From Dysgonomonas sp. HDW5A (GTDB lineage: Bacteria; Bacteroidota; Bacteroidia; Bacteroidales; Dysgonomonadaceae), in the NCBI RefSeq assembly GCF_011299555.1, contig NZ_CP049857.1, forward strand, positions 2,046,001-2,110,000: a stretch of 64,000 bases of DNA, given 5' to 3'. Below are positions 20,444 through 30,155 of the stretch, piece after piece. How positions within the stretch are numbered: position 1 is the first letter of the stretch; the number at the start of each line of letters is the position of its first letter. A model generated the notes under the pieces. It was given only the letters and a program-made list of their open reading frames with translations. It was not told where the DNA came from and did no database searches. A program made the position numbers and the translations under genes.

Positions 20444-22813
20444 TTAATCTCTTTTGAGAGTCTCTACCGGATTTCGATTTGCTGTCTGCAAACAATTTAA
20501 ACATACTACAGACAATACTATTATTAAGACGCCAACTCCACACGAAATGAATAACAAAGGGGATAAAGGTGCTTTTTCCGAAAAGTCTTCCATCCATTTT
20601 GCAGCAGCAATAGACGCAGCTAATGCACCGCAAATAAGAGCAGGAATAGTAATCCACAGATTATCTTTAAGGAATAGTCTTAAAATATCAGCCAGAGTAG
20701 CCCCATTTACTTTACGTATTGCGATTTCCGACTTACGGCGATTCACCTCGTTATTAGTATAACCAATCAAACCGATAAGAGTTATTACCAAAGTAACGAT
20801 GCCTCCTATGGTTATTGCATTCATAAAACGTCGCGAATTACTGTATAATTTTATCATACTGTCTCTATACAGAGAAAGCGTAATATCTTTATCCGGAAAC
20901 GATCTTTTGAATACATCATACACACTCTGAATATTATCTGAGTTCAAATCCTTAAGCTTTACTATAATAGTTGAGGCCGGTTCATTTGAGTAGAAGATAA
21001 CAGAGGGTCGAGTGTCTTCACTTCCTATAGAGCCTAATCGGATGTCTGGATAAACTCCTATTATACGTGATGCTCCATTCTTCTGTTGATGCTCCGAGAT
21101 GAGGATTTCTTTACCAATCACACCATCCTGCCAGTTTGCCAATGCAGATATTTTATCTGCAAACTTCTTACTGATCAGGATGTCATTACCTGATACCGAT
21201 TCTTCATCAAAATCCTTACCTTCAATTACCGGTATTCCCATTAGTGTCAGATAATTCTCGTCTGCGCCATACATATCTGCAACATTAAAAAGCTCTTGGT
21301 CATTATTCGGAATATATACATTATTGCCCGAGGCAAAATTGAATGGTAGATTATCGGCAGTAGCAACTATCTCGACTTGAGGGATAGTACGAAGCTCATC
21401 TATTATTTTTTGCCTTTCGTTATTATTCACTCCTTTGGTGTTGTAGTAAAGCAGACTCTCGTAATTGTAGCCCGGATTGTCATTAACCATAACATCATAT
21501 TGTCGTGCTACTATAATAAGCAGTGTAACAAGGAAAGTAGTAGTCACCAGTTGAAAAAACAAAAGTGCCATTTTCCAGCCACGCTTGGTCATAGTCAGAC
21601 TACGGAAGACAGAAGATACAGGAATGCGTGAAAATAAATAAGCAGGTATAATTCCTATAATCAATGAAATAATTATGCAGACAACCAGCAGGATCAAACA
21701 AGTTTGAAGAGAAAACAAGGAATAAACAGAAGCCGATAAAATATCTTCCGCCGTACTTCTAAAACAGAAAATTAGAAATAGGGAAATTATCAAAGAAATA
21801 GCCAGATGCAGCGATGTTTCTCCAAATATTAGCTTCGAGATGTCTTTCTGCTCAGCTCCGTAACATTTATATACTGCAATTACTTTTCCTCGATTTACCA
21901 GTGTTGATATCAGAATCAGAATATAATTCATAATAGACGTAAATATCAGGGCAAAGGCTATCGCCGACAATAAAAGGGTCATACGCTTCGTCTCAGGCGT
22001 ATCGCTATGTAATTGTGTGAGTGGCGATAAAGTATATGAAAGTTCAACACCTGCTTTCTTTAAATCTTCCATCGGTTGGTTGCGTTCCTGCATCTTACGC
22101 ATAGCAGGAGTAAGACTCGCCGGATCGGTACCGGGTATTAGTTTCACATATCCCAAATAACGGTCGTTGCCTACCCAGTTTTGAGTACCATCCCACATGA
22201 AATTTGTTATAGATGCCAGTGATATTACAAGATCATATCTTAAATGTGCATTTTCGGGTACATCTTTAAAAACACCTCCAATAGTAATTATACGTCCGGG
22301 ATAATTATCGAGCTGAATAGATTGTCCTATAACATTATTGCCCATTTTTTCGGCGATAGATTCGGATACCAATCCATATAAGGGTCTCGATAGTATTTCT
22401 TTTGCATCTCCACTAACCATCGGACGAGGTAATACATCAAAGAGACAGCTGTCTGCCATAATAAATGTACCCGTGTAACGTTTTTTGTCGGGGGTAAAGA
22501 ATGATGCATCCCATCCCATGTATGTCAGTCGTGTGGCAACTTCTACCCCGGGCACTTCAGCTTTCATTCCGGGAGCTATAGCACCACTTACCTGCCCAAA
22601 TTCGTTTGGTTCTTCGTTCCCGACTATCGCATGCGATTGTATCTGATAGATACGATCGGCATCCGGATAGAAATCGTCGTAGCTAAGCTCAAAGAATACT
22701 TTGGATATGATGATTAACCCCACAGCCAAGCCTGTCCCCAAAGACAAGATTTTGATGAAGTTATTTTCTTTCTTCTTCAATAAAGAGCGAAATATTAATT
22801 TAAAGTTATTCAT
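20444..22813 (-). CDS. MacB/FtsX-type ABC transporter permease 4
   Basis: A 789-residue permease of the same architecture; coupling segment SEIAIRKVNGAT, tail NRNPVETLKRD. It overlaps the 3' end of the GIN-domain gene by 8 bp, which points to translational coupling. Its sequence is more distant from the other four permeases (for example ERSKxI-type variation in the first loop), so it may form a different heteromeric pair. Substrate unknown. Confidence 0.9.
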   Translation of the reverse strand: MNNFKLIFRSLLKKKENNFIKILSLGTGLAVGLIIISKVFFELSYDDFYPDADRIYQIQSHAIVGNEEPNEFGQVSGAIAPGMKAEVPGVEVATRLTYMGWDASFFTPDKKRYTGTFIMADSCLFDVLPRPMVSGDAKEILSRPLYGLVSESIAEKMGNNVIGQSIQLDNYPGRIITIGGVFKDVPENAHLRYDLVISLASITNFMWDGTQNWVGNDRYLGYVKLIPGTDPASLTPAMRKMQERNQPMEDLKKAGVELSYTLSPLTQLHSDTPETKRMTLLLSAIAFALIFTSIMNYILILISTLVNRGKVIAVYKCYGAEQKDISKLIFGETSLHLAISLIISLFLIFCFRSTAEDILSASVYSLFSLQTCLILLVVCIIISLIIGIIPAYLFSRIPVSSVFRSLTMTKRGWKMALLFFQLVTTTFLVTLLIIVARQYDVMVNDNPGYNYESLLYYNTKGVNNNERQKIIDELRTIPQVEIVATADNLPFNFASGNNVYIPNNDQELFNVADMYGADENYLTLMGIPVIEGKDFDEESVSGNDILISKKFADKISALANWQDGVIGKEILISEHQQKNGASRIIGVYPDIRLGSIGSEDTRPSVIFYSNEPASTIIVKLKDLNSDNIQSVYDVFKRSFPDKDITLSLYRDSMIKLYSNSRRFMNAITIGGIVTLVITLIGLIGYTNNEVNRRKSEIAIRKVNGATLADILRLFLKDNLWITIPALICGALAASIAAAKWMEDFSEKAPLSPLLFISCGVGVLIIVLSVVCLNCLQTANRNPVETLKRD

Positions 22814-23387
22814 AATAATTTTTCACATTAGTATTTTCAACCTTCGATTTTATTATCTCTTTTGCATTCAAAGATAGATTACTGTATCCCATGGCATTGA
22901 CAGTCGCTTTTTCGGCCAGCAAGTTTTTGGATTGTAATGTACTGCCTGCACCTACAGCACAATCGTAGAATTTGGTTTCTCCTTCAATTTTAAAATTACT
23001 TCCGGCTCCTATATTGACTGAAAGGTAATCTGAATTGATTTTCAGTGTACCAAAAGATGATGCTGTAACTATAGTCAAAGAATCAGCTATTATTGGACTG
23101 GCCATTTCCAATTGACAATTGTGCAAACTCAAATAATTCAACTGATCGGTATATATTGTAATCTCACTCTTCGGTACTCTACCCGTTTGATCCAAAACTC
23201 TAATTTCGAGAATACCATCTTCAACTACTCTTTCTATTCCAACTGAGTCATCAAGGTGAATAGAAGGTGTTTCAGAAGGTGTAAGGTTTACTTTAAACCC
23301 TGATAAACTGAGCTGTCTAAAGCTACTCTGTGCTTGAGTCATGATGAGACTGAGAATAATCAGAATCAGTGTAAATATATTTCTCAT
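22806..23387 (-). CDS. Exported GIN-domain (DUF2807-like) protein
   Basis: This 193-residue protein has a signal peptide (first 19 residues, ending TQAQ) and a repetitive beta-rich body with serine-, asparagine- and glycine-rich turns (VNIGAGSNFKIEGETKFYDCAVGAGSTLQSKNL). This is the pattern of the putative auto-transporter adhesin head GIN domain, a short right-handed beta-helix. These proteins are periplasmic or outer-membrane-associated and often occur in envelope-stress operons. Its place between two permease genes, overlapping one, suggests a periplasmic part of the exporter. The function is not established. Confidence 0.7.
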   Translation of the reverse strand: MRNIFTLILIILSLIMTQAQSSFRQLSLSGFKVNLTPSETPSIHLDDSVGIERVVEDGILEIRVLDQTGRVPKSEITIYTDQLNYLSLHNCQLEMASPIIADSLTIVTASSFGTLKINSDYLSVNIGAGSNFKIEGETKFYDCAVGAGSTLQSKNLLAEKATVNAMGYSNLSLNAKEIIKSKVENTNVKNYYE

Positions 23388-23407
23388 AATCTTTGAATTG
23401 AAGGTTA

Positions 23408-25747
23408 TTATTCGTTTTTAATCGCTTCTACCGGATTTAGTGTAGCTGCTTTCCAGCTCTGCCAGCTTACTGTTATAGCAGATATTACCAAAACAAGCAT
23501 GCCTGCACTCAGGAACAGCCACCAGGGTATAGGCGCTTTGTAAGCAAACTGATCGAGCCACTGTTGTATAATATAATAAGCTATCGGAACGGCTATCACA
23601 TAAGATATGAAGAGCTGTAGTAAAAGGTTTTTGTTGAGTAAGATCATTATCTCTTCAATAGTAGACCCGTTTACTTTACGTATGGCAATCTCTCTTTGCT
23701 TATATCTTGTATTGAATGACACCAAACCATATACTCCCATAATGGCAATAACAACAGTGATTATACCAAATAGACCAATCAGTTTTGCCATATTATTCTC
23801 ATTTTTATATAAGTCATTTAAACGGGAATTAAGGAAAGTGAGGTTGAACTCTTCATCACTGAATTTCTTGCATGTATGCCGGATATATTCTATATTTTGA
23901 GGCATATTTTCTCCTGATACTTTAATAAAAATAAAGTCCAGCATATTGGTTCCGTTCAGAATTACAAATGCCATCGGGCGAATAGGGTTTCGTAACGACT
24001 GAAAATTGATATCACTGGCTACACCTACTATTGTTCCCTTATTGAAACATTCGAAGTCCTTGCCGATTATTGAATTGTCGAATTCGTACTTTTTCATGAA
24101 CTCATTGTTAAATACAATTTGCTCTAACCCCGATGGATTCTCTTCAGAGAAATCGTTTCCTTCGATAATCTTAACCCCGAAAAATTTCAGGAAATTGGGT
24201 GTAACAGGCCAAGATGAAAAATTAACCTGCTTTCCTTCCAGACCACGTGTCCAGCCCATACCGATATATCCAGGGATAAATTGTGATGCTGTATAATCTA
24301 TAATATGGCTATTTTGAGTCAACTCTTTACCAAATGTATTATAGTCGGTTTTCAGTCCTCGAAGTGGCAAATAAGCAACATTCTCTTTTTCGATACCCAA
24401 ATCATAATTCTGCATATAGTTTTGCTGTATCTTAATAAAACCCGAAATAATGATTAAGACAATAGCAACTATAAACTGTATGGTAATCAACACATTTCTG
24501 ATCTGATTTCCTTTAGCTGATAAACTGAATGAGCCTTTTATCGCAGCATCCATCTTAAAAGAAGTTGCATATATGGCTGGGTATAAGTTTACCAAAAAAG
24601 TAATCAGCAGGAGTGATACCCCAATAGTCAATATTATCCATATGTTAGATGATAATGCTATATCTGCCTGAAAGAATTCGGCTAATACCGATTCACTAAA
24701 GAATTGAATATATATCAGAGCAAGTATGAAAGAAATCAGAGCCAGAAAGGTTCCTTCCAGAGCCAATCCCAATCTCAACAGGCCTGTATTAATCCCCAAT
24801 ATTCTATGTGTATTTAATGTCTTGATACGGGAAGGCACCATAGCCATAGAAATATTCAACAGATTAATAAATGCTATTATCAAAATTAAAATACCGATAG
24901 CGAGCAATGATAAGGTCGTGTTTATATTTCCATCTCGTAAATCTTCAACATATAGGTGTAAATCATAAAAGGGTATTAATTGAAGTTCAACTTTGTTATC
25001 GGGTTGCTCCTCCATAAACTTAATGAAGTCTTCTCCCAGAAATTCTTTGCTATTTAGTTTCTCTTGCAGAGAAGCGGCAGTATTGGGTTCCAACTCAAGG
25101 TACATAAAGTAATTGCTATTCTCTCTGCTATTATCCGGTTGATAAGTGTAACATGCATTTACTATAGTACTATTTTTAGGAAAATCCTTATAAACGGCTG
25201 CTATAGTATATTCTTTCTTTGAGAAATGTCCGAAAACGGTTTTTCCTACTGCATTTTCTGTTCCGAATAGTTTTATAGCCGTTTTTGCCGGAATCAATAA
25301 TCTACCATCTGAAACTAGAGCATCCGCTGCATTTCCATGCAAAATATGCGGAGTAAACACATCTAAAAAACCGGGAGAGGCAGATCGAATAGGCACTTCA
25401 AACATTTGCAGATTACCATCCTCTGTTTTTACATCAATTTGAGGTGCAATACTTCCTTCCAAAGATACGGTAGTGTAACTTTTTACTTCCGGAAATTTTG
25501 CTGCCATATCTTTAGCATTCGGAATACTGATCCAGGGAGACCGAACCTTCTCTGTCGATTTGTAATAACTAAAGAAGTATGTGTTATCAGCTTTCTCAAA
25601 AGATCTATTGTATGTAAAATCGTAATACACCTGTATCGCAACCACTATAAATACTGCAAACGAAACAGATAGCCCCAAGATGTTTATTACAGACGACATC
25701 TTATAATGCTTCAGCAGGTGTTTGATATTTTTCAGTATGAAATTCAT
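23408..25747 (-). CDS. MacB/FtsX-type ABC transporter permease 5 (first in operon)
   Basis: A 779-residue permease; the N-terminal helix (about 17-40) is followed by a MacB periplasmic domain, central helices, second loop and C-terminal helices. Coupling segment is REIAIRKVNGST, tail KAATLNPVEAIKNE. It is the first of the five permeases in transcription order, 13 bp after the HlyD-type adaptor gene, so it is the best candidate to contact that adaptor directly. Confidence 0.9.
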   Translation of the reverse strand: MNFILKNIKHLLKHYKMSSVINILGLSVSFAVFIVVAIQVYYDFTYNRSFEKADNTYFFSYYKSTEKVRSPWISIPNAKDMAAKFPEVKSYTTVSLEGSIAPQIDVKTEDGNLQMFEVPIRSASPGFLDVFTPHILHGNAADALVSDGRLLIPAKTAIKLFGTENAVGKTVFGHFSKKEYTIAAVYKDFPKNSTIVNACYTYQPDNSRENSNYFMYLELEPNTAASLQEKLNSKEFLGEDFIKFMEEQPDNKVELQLIPFYDLHLYVEDLRDGNINTTLSLLAIGILILIIAFINLLNISMAMVPSRIKTLNTHRILGINTGLLRLGLALEGTFLALISFILALIYIQFFSESVLAEFFQADIALSSNIWIILTIGVSLLLITFLVNLYPAIYATSFKMDAAIKGSFSLSAKGNQIRNVLITIQFIVAIVLIIISGFIKIQQNYMQNYDLGIEKENVAYLPLRGLKTDYNTFGKELTQNSHIIDYTASQFIPGYIGMGWTRGLEGKQVNFSSWPVTPNFLKFFGVKIIEGNDFSEENPSGLEQIVFNNEFMKKYEFDNSIIGKDFECFNKGTIVGVASDINFQSLRNPIRPMAFVILNGTNMLDFIFIKVSGENMPQNIEYIRHTCKKFSDEEFNLTFLNSRLNDLYKNENNMAKLIGLFGIITVVIAIMGVYGLVSFNTRYKQREIAIRKVNGSTIEEIMILLNKNLLLQLFISYVIAVPIAYYIIQQWLDQFAYKAPIPWWLFLSAGMLVLVISAITVSWQSWKAATLNPVEAIKNE

Positions 25748-25760
25748 AATAGTAGTATTT

Positions 25761-27011
25761 TTACTTTAAGATTAATTCTTGTACATCTCCATAAGTGTCA
25801 TAAGACGATGTGATTACTTTCTCACCGGATTCCAGTCCACTTATGACTTCATAGTAATTAGGGTTTTGGCGACCTATAGTTATTTTCCTTTTTATTGCAC
25901 GGCTTCCATCGGCAGTAACCACAAATATCCATTGCCCACCCGTTGCCTGATAAAAGGCTCCTCTTGGTATTAGTATCGCATCTACAGGTTGTCCTAATTG
26001 GAGGTTGATATAATAGGTTTGTCCTGCTCTGATATTATCCGGGCGTTCGCCTTCGAATATAAAATCGGTTTTGAATTGTTTTTCTCTCACTTCTGGATAT
26101 ACTTTACGAACACGCAGGGCAAAGTTTTTATCCTGACGTTCGAAAGTGGCGTCTAATCCGGTTCTCACCCTATCAATGTAATGCTCATCAATCAGTGCTT
26201 CTACTTTGTAATCCGATAGAACACTGATTTGACCTACACGCCCACCTGTTGCAACCGTTTGTCCGATCTCTACATCCAACAATCCCAATTGTCCGTCAAC
26301 AGGAGCTTTTACATTTAGGTTATCAACGCGTTGACGCACAAGCATAAGATTCCGGCGAATATTAGATAAACTTTCTTCCATCTGATTTATTTGGATGCCT
26401 CTGTACAGCGAGTCTTGTTTCTGACGTTCAACAACTAAGTTTCTGCCATCCACAGCATATTGATAATCTTCCTGTGCCTGAAGGTATTCCTCCTTGGATG
26501 TCAGGTTTTCTGAATATAGTTGCTTGTATTGCTGATATTTTCTCCTCTTTCGTTCCACATCCATATCCAGTTGAAGCTTTTCCTTTTTTAAGTTTAGCTT
26601 CTCCTGCTCCATCGCAACTTGCGTATTTCGGAGAAAGTTTTGCTTTTCGGCTAACTGAGCTTCACTATCCAGAATATTAAGGCTCAACATAGGGTTGGTC
26701 AGTTGTACAATGACTTCTCCGGCATGCACTTCCGACCCTTCTTCTATTAGTTTTTGTGCAACCATTCCTCCTTCAATAGCACTCAGTTGAATCGTATTGA
26801 TGGGTTGTACCTGCCCGCTGATACGCACATAGTCATTAAACTGCCCTTTTGTTACAGATTGGATGCTTAACTTTTGCTTATCAACATTCAATTTCGAAGC
26901 ATGGTTGCCAAAAATCAACCAGCATATCGCAGCCAGTACGATTACTCCTCCAATCACAAAGGGGATATGTTTTTTCTTTAACCCTTTTTTCTTTTCTATA
27001 ATTGTATCCAT
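25761..27011 (-). CDS. Periplasmic adaptor subunit (HlyD/MacA family)
   Basis: The 416-residue protein has one N-terminal membrane anchor (about 16-33), a barrel-sandwich half-motif, a long alpha-helical hairpin (about 110-215, rich in Q, E, K and L) that docks to a TolC-like channel, and beta-barrel and membrane-proximal domains (VKAPVDGQLGLLDVEIGQTV, IRAGQTYYINLQLGQ). This is the MacA-like bridge between inner-membrane permeases and an outer-membrane channel. It lies between the TolC-like gene and the first permease gene. Confidence 0.93.
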   Translation of the reverse strand: MDTIIEKKKGLKKKHIPFVIGGVIVLAAICWLIFGNHASKLNVDKQKLSIQSVTKGQFNDYVRISGQVQPINTIQLSAIEGGMVAQKLIEEGSEVHAGEVIVQLTNPMLSLNILDSEAQLAEKQNFLRNTQVAMEQEKLNLKKEKLQLDMDVERKRRKYQQYKQLYSENLTSKEEYLQAQEDYQYAVDGRNLVVERQKQDSLYRGIQINQMEESLSNIRRNLMLVRQRVDNLNVKAPVDGQLGLLDVEIGQTVATGGRVGQISVLSDYKVEALIDEHYIDRVRTGLDATFERQDKNFALRVRKVYPEVREKQFKTDFIFEGERPDNIRAGQTYYINLQLGQPVDAILIPRGAFYQATGGQWIFVVTADGSRAIKRKITIGRQNPNYYEVISGLESGEKVITSSYDTYGDVQELILK

Positions 27012-27121
27012 ATCAATATATTAAATTCACTGAACTATTTGTTGCTTTGGCGAGTGTAATCACAATAGATAGTTCTGGTTGTAAGATGTATTACTAAATG
27101 TTTACTATTGCTTATTCTTTA

Positions 27122-28447
27122 TTATCTAACAACAAATGGTTCTCCCTTATAATAAAGAACTAATTCGTGCTTTAGTTGAAATTTAAGTCTGGAATTTAGC
27201 TCTTCTGCTCTCGCCTGAAGCAAGCGGTTAGCACTTGTGTGGAGCTCTATTGCGCTGATGAGTCCTTCTGAAAATTTCCGTTCATTTACTCTTTGAGCAA
27301 CCTCCATTGCCTCCGTTTGTTTTTTTGCCTGATAATATTCGTCTACCTGACCATTCATATCGGCAACAGCCTGCTCTATTTCGCTATATAATACCCGTAA
27401 TGTTTCCTCCTGTTGGGTTTGAGCTATCACAACCTGAGCTTTTCCCCGTCTCATTTCAGCTGTACGAGAGAAGCCATTGAAAATAGGTATCCGAAGAGAG
27501 AAACCGATATATCGACCCATCTTGTTTTTGAATTGATAATCGAATGACGAATAATCACTGCCATCCATATAACGGGAGAAATTGGTAGAATACCCGCCCT
27601 CCACGGCTATCGATGGAAACAATCCTCCTTTGGCAGCCTTATAGGCTAATTGTTTAGCTTCTACAGTAGTTTCGGCGACTAGAGCCTGAGGCAAGTACGT
27701 TTTAGCCTGTTCAAAAATAGTATAAGCTGATTCTTCCGACTTTGCAATTATTGCCAGCGGATCCGAGTCTTCTATTTCGAAAGTTTCATCAATCGGGAAA
27801 TTCATTTTTTCTTTAAGTAATATAAATCCGATGGTTAAGATATTTTTTTGCCGTGTCAGATTATAAGTATTGGCTGCCTCCTGAGCAGTCATCTCTGCCA
27901 CTTCGGGAAATCCTTTTACACCTAATTCCATCATTCTTTGTACTTGCTTTAAATTGGCGGTACTCTCGGCTAGCTCTTGTTCGGCAAGTTTAACTCTTTC
28001 TATATTATATAAGACATTATAAAAAGCTTCCATAACTTCAAAAGCGATCATATCTTCGGTATATTCGAGTTGATGCTTCCCCATAAGCTTACTCATTTTC
28101 TGCATTTTTAATCTGTTTATATTTCCAAGTCCATCAAAAAGGGTTAAGGATGAATATAGATTATAACTATTGCTGAAAGAGTTTACATTTGTATAGGTAT
28201 TCGTTTCAGAATCAAGTCCACGACCAAAATTAAATGATGCTGAAGTATTTGCATTTATGGATGGCAATAGCTGCCCGATGGCCTCCAGATAATTCTGATG
28301 ATAAATGCTGTTTTGTGCTTCTTGTTTATTTCTTCTGGGGCTGTGTTTTATTCCATATTCCATACACTCCATAAGAGTCCATTTTTTTTCTTGAGAATAA
28401 GCTGTCAGGCTTATCAGAATAAAGAGTATAGCAGCTAAGTATTTCAT
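27122..28447 (-). CDS. TolC-family outer membrane channel
   Basis: This 441-residue protein has a signal peptide (first 18 residues, ending AYS) and two repeats of long amphipathic helices with short beta strands, the outer-membrane efflux protein pattern. Motifs such as LPSINANTSASFNFGRGLD and GRYIGFSLRIPIFNGFSRTAEMRRGKAQ are typical. It is the first gene of the export operon, directly after the sigma-54-like promoter. It provides the outer-membrane exit for the substrates of the MacB-type permeases. Confidence 0.93.
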   Translation of the reverse strand: MKYLAAILFILISLTAYSQEKKWTLMECMEYGIKHSPRRNKQEAQNSIYHQNYLEAIGQLLPSINANTSASFNFGRGLDSETNTYTNVNSFSNSYNLYSSLTLFDGLGNINRLKMQKMSKLMGKHQLEYTEDMIAFEVMEAFYNVLYNIERVKLAEQELAESTANLKQVQRMMELGVKGFPEVAEMTAQEAANTYNLTRQKNILTIGFILLKEKMNFPIDETFEIEDSDPLAIIAKSEESAYTIFEQAKTYLPQALVAETTVEAKQLAYKAAKGGLFPSIAVEGGYSTNFSRYMDGSDYSSFDYQFKNKMGRYIGFSLRIPIFNGFSRTAEMRRGKAQVVIAQTQQEETLRVLYSEIEQAVADMNGQVDEYYQAKKQTEAMEVAQRVNERKFSEGLISAIELHTSANRLLQARAEELNSRLKFQLKHELVLYYKGEPFVVR

Positions 28448-28476
28448 AATAATATTTACAGTTTTACTTATTTATA

Positions 28477-28492
28477 GACCAATTTCATGCCA
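28477..28492 (-). promoter_or_regulatory. Sigma-54-like -24/-12 promoter of the export operon
   Basis: Read on the minus strand the element is TGGCATGAAATTGGTC. It has the -24 TGGCA and, ten bases after its GG, a GT in place of the usual GC (TTGC consensus). It would start transcription about 18 bp before the TolC ATG at 28447, a normal spacing. A sigma-54 activator is encoded in the same region of the chromosome, which supports the call. The -12 half is imperfect. Confidence 0.5.
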
Positions 28493-28501
28493 AAACATAT
28501 A

Positions 28502-28532
28502 AAAACATGTAATAAAGACTATTACATGTTTT
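28502..28532 (-). terminator. Hairpin terminator (probably for the porin transcript)
   Basis: A perfect 13-bp stem (AAAACATGTAATA, loop AAGAC, TATTACATGTTTT) is followed on the minus strand by a T-rich run. It lies between the porin stop and the sigma-54-like promoter, so it would insulate the export operon from porin read-through. Confidence 0.75.
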
Positions 28533-28546
28533 CTGCTTTTTTATTA

Positions 28547-28565
28547 GTGTAAAATTATTTTACAC
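28547..28565. promoter_or_regulatory. Perfect 19-bp palindrome, possible operator
   Basis: GTGTAAAATTATTTTACAC is an exact palindrome around a central T. It lies about 55-70 bp upstream of the sigma-54-like element, where an activator of the NtrC class often binds as a dimer. It could also form a weak AT-rich hairpin. Confidence 0.4.
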
Positions 28566-28768
28566 GAGATGTTTAATTTCTTTATTACTTTTCAGTAAAA
28601 AAGAACAACTCTGTTCGATAAATACAATTATGAAGGTTTATTTCTCTTATCGAAAATAGCTTTTAGACAAGAAATAGGAGGGATATATTTTAAAGTATAA
28701 ACAAATAACAATACAGCTCTTTTTATAGATTAGATAAAAGAGACTTCACCGACAGAAGATTATTTTGA

Positions 28769-30037
28769 TTAATATCGGAATTGAAGAGTTAAAGTAAACG
28801 CATTGTCTTTTAAATCATTCTCGAAACCAAGAAGATTAGCGGATGTTTCATTTCTAATTATTTCATAGTAAGCTTGTAGTTCTACATTTTTGTAAGCATG
28901 CCAAATAGCACCGAATCCCACCGTACTATATTTGACGTCAGCTCTGTTTGTGCCATTCAATCCAATATTATTGCCCGATACTTTTGTGTTCGGATCGTAC
29001 CAGTCGTACTTAAGCAGGGCTTCGAACGGTAATTTACCAATATCCTGAATTAAGAAAATATACGCTCCCGTGAAATTTCGCAGATAAGTATCATGCGACG
29101 GGCGTACAGAAGATTGGGGACTTACTGTTCCTGTTGCCGAACCGGGTTGCTTACCAAATATATATTCAGCTCTTAGCTGTGTTCCTCCAAATGAGTTTGT
29201 CCAATTTGTTTGAAGATCAAAACCAAGATATTCACGTCGGGCAAATCGACCTAAGTTTTGAGGGTTTGAGTTCAAGACAAAACCACCATCTTGCATTCTG
29301 TATACATTTTGTGTTCCTTGATATACGCTACCCAGATAATAAGAAGTTCCGACTGTGAGGGAAGCATTTTTTCCAATTTTAGGAGATGCAGTCAAGTGAC
29401 CGATAAAATCCCGTCGGTTATCACTTTCCATAGATATACCATTTCCGGCGACTAAAGCTGTTTCCAAAGAAAATATATCAAGAGGAGACCCATCTTTTGC
29501 TCTGAATTGTATACTCGCCCCTAAATCACGTTCGCCCGGAAACAAAGTGGTAATAACTCTCGAACGTTCGGGGGACTCTCTGCGTGAAGATGAATATCCT
29601 ATTTCGTGCCCGAAAGGACGGAAGAAAAGTCCTGCCTGAATAAAGCTGGTTTTAAACCAAGGGTCTTTTATTTTCAGATAAGCATCTCTGGGTGCAATAC
29701 CTCTTTCTGTAATGTCAATTTGAAATACTACAGAGGTTAAACCTTCTTCGTAAGTCGTTTTTATACGCCCCCTTCGGATACCTACACGGTTAAAACTTTT
29801 GTCAGGATTTTCATTGGGTCCGCCTATTCGTATATTAGCGTCTTTTTGAGCCGATATAAATTGAGGTTGGAAGTACCCACTTAGCTTGATATTATTGAGT
29901 CGGTTAACGATTCGCTCTAAATTCTCTACTCGATGTTGAAGTTGTTCATTATCATTTATACTATCTTTTTGGGCAAAAAGATAACTCGACAATGTCAAGC
30001 ACAGGACAATGAGGAGAATGCGTTTAGTAATCTTCAT
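28769..30037 (-). CDS. Outer-membrane porin (phosphate-selective porin O/P-like)
   Basis: The 422-residue protein starts with a signal peptide (first 22 residues, ending LFAQ). A short coiled coil (about 28-48, EQLQHRVENLERIVNRLNN) follows, then a beta-barrel ending in the aromatic LQFRY that BAM recognises. The segments GYFQPQF, RRGRIKTTYEEG and FFRPFGHEIGYSSS match the OprO/OprP-like porins of Bacteroidetes. It probably lets small anions or phosphate-like solutes through the outer membrane; selectivity cannot be read from the sequence. Single-gene transcript. Confidence 0.85.
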   Translation of the reverse strand: MKITKRILLIVLCLTLSSYLFAQKDSINDNEQLQHRVENLERIVNRLNNIKLSGYFQPQFISAQKDANIRIGGPNENPDKSFNRVGIRRGRIKTTYEEGLTSVVFQIDITERGIAPRDAYLKIKDPWFKTSFIQAGLFFRPFGHEIGYSSSRRESPERSRVITTLFPGERDLGASIQFRAKDGSPLDIFSLETALVAGNGISMESDNRRDFIGHLTASPKIGKNASLTVGTSYYLGSVYQGTQNVYRMQDGGFVLNSNPQNLGRFARREYLGFDLQTNWTNSFGGTQLRAEYIFGKQPGSATGTVSPQSSVRPSHDTYLRNFTGAYIFLIQDIGKLPFEALLKYDWYDPNTKVSGNNIGLNGTNRADVKYSTVGFGAIWHAYKNVELQAYYEIIRNETSANLLGFENDLKDNAFTLTLQFRY

Positions 30038-30077
30038 ATGATAATAAATAACAAAACAACTTATTTTTATGTATTTA

Positions 30078-30085
30078 CAAATATA
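30078..30085 (-). promoter_or_regulatory. Candidate -7 box of the porin gene
   Basis: On the minus strand TATATTTG fits the TAnnTTTG -7 consensus, about 40 bp before the ATG at 30037. The -33 region reads AGTG rather than TTTG, so support is partial. Confidence 0.4.
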
Positions 30086-30155
30086 TCTTTTAATTATTAG
30101 ATATCACTTTATGACTCCTTTTTTTTGACACAATGTAAAATTCTGCTCCTTTATA

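Larger units (their letters stand above)
28448..28768. other. Regulatory intergenic region between the porin and TolC genes
   Basis: This 321-bp region holds a sigma-54-like element, a terminator hairpin and a 19-bp palindrome, each listed separately. From 28566 to 28768 I see only AT-rich sequence without a gene. Confidence 0.6.
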
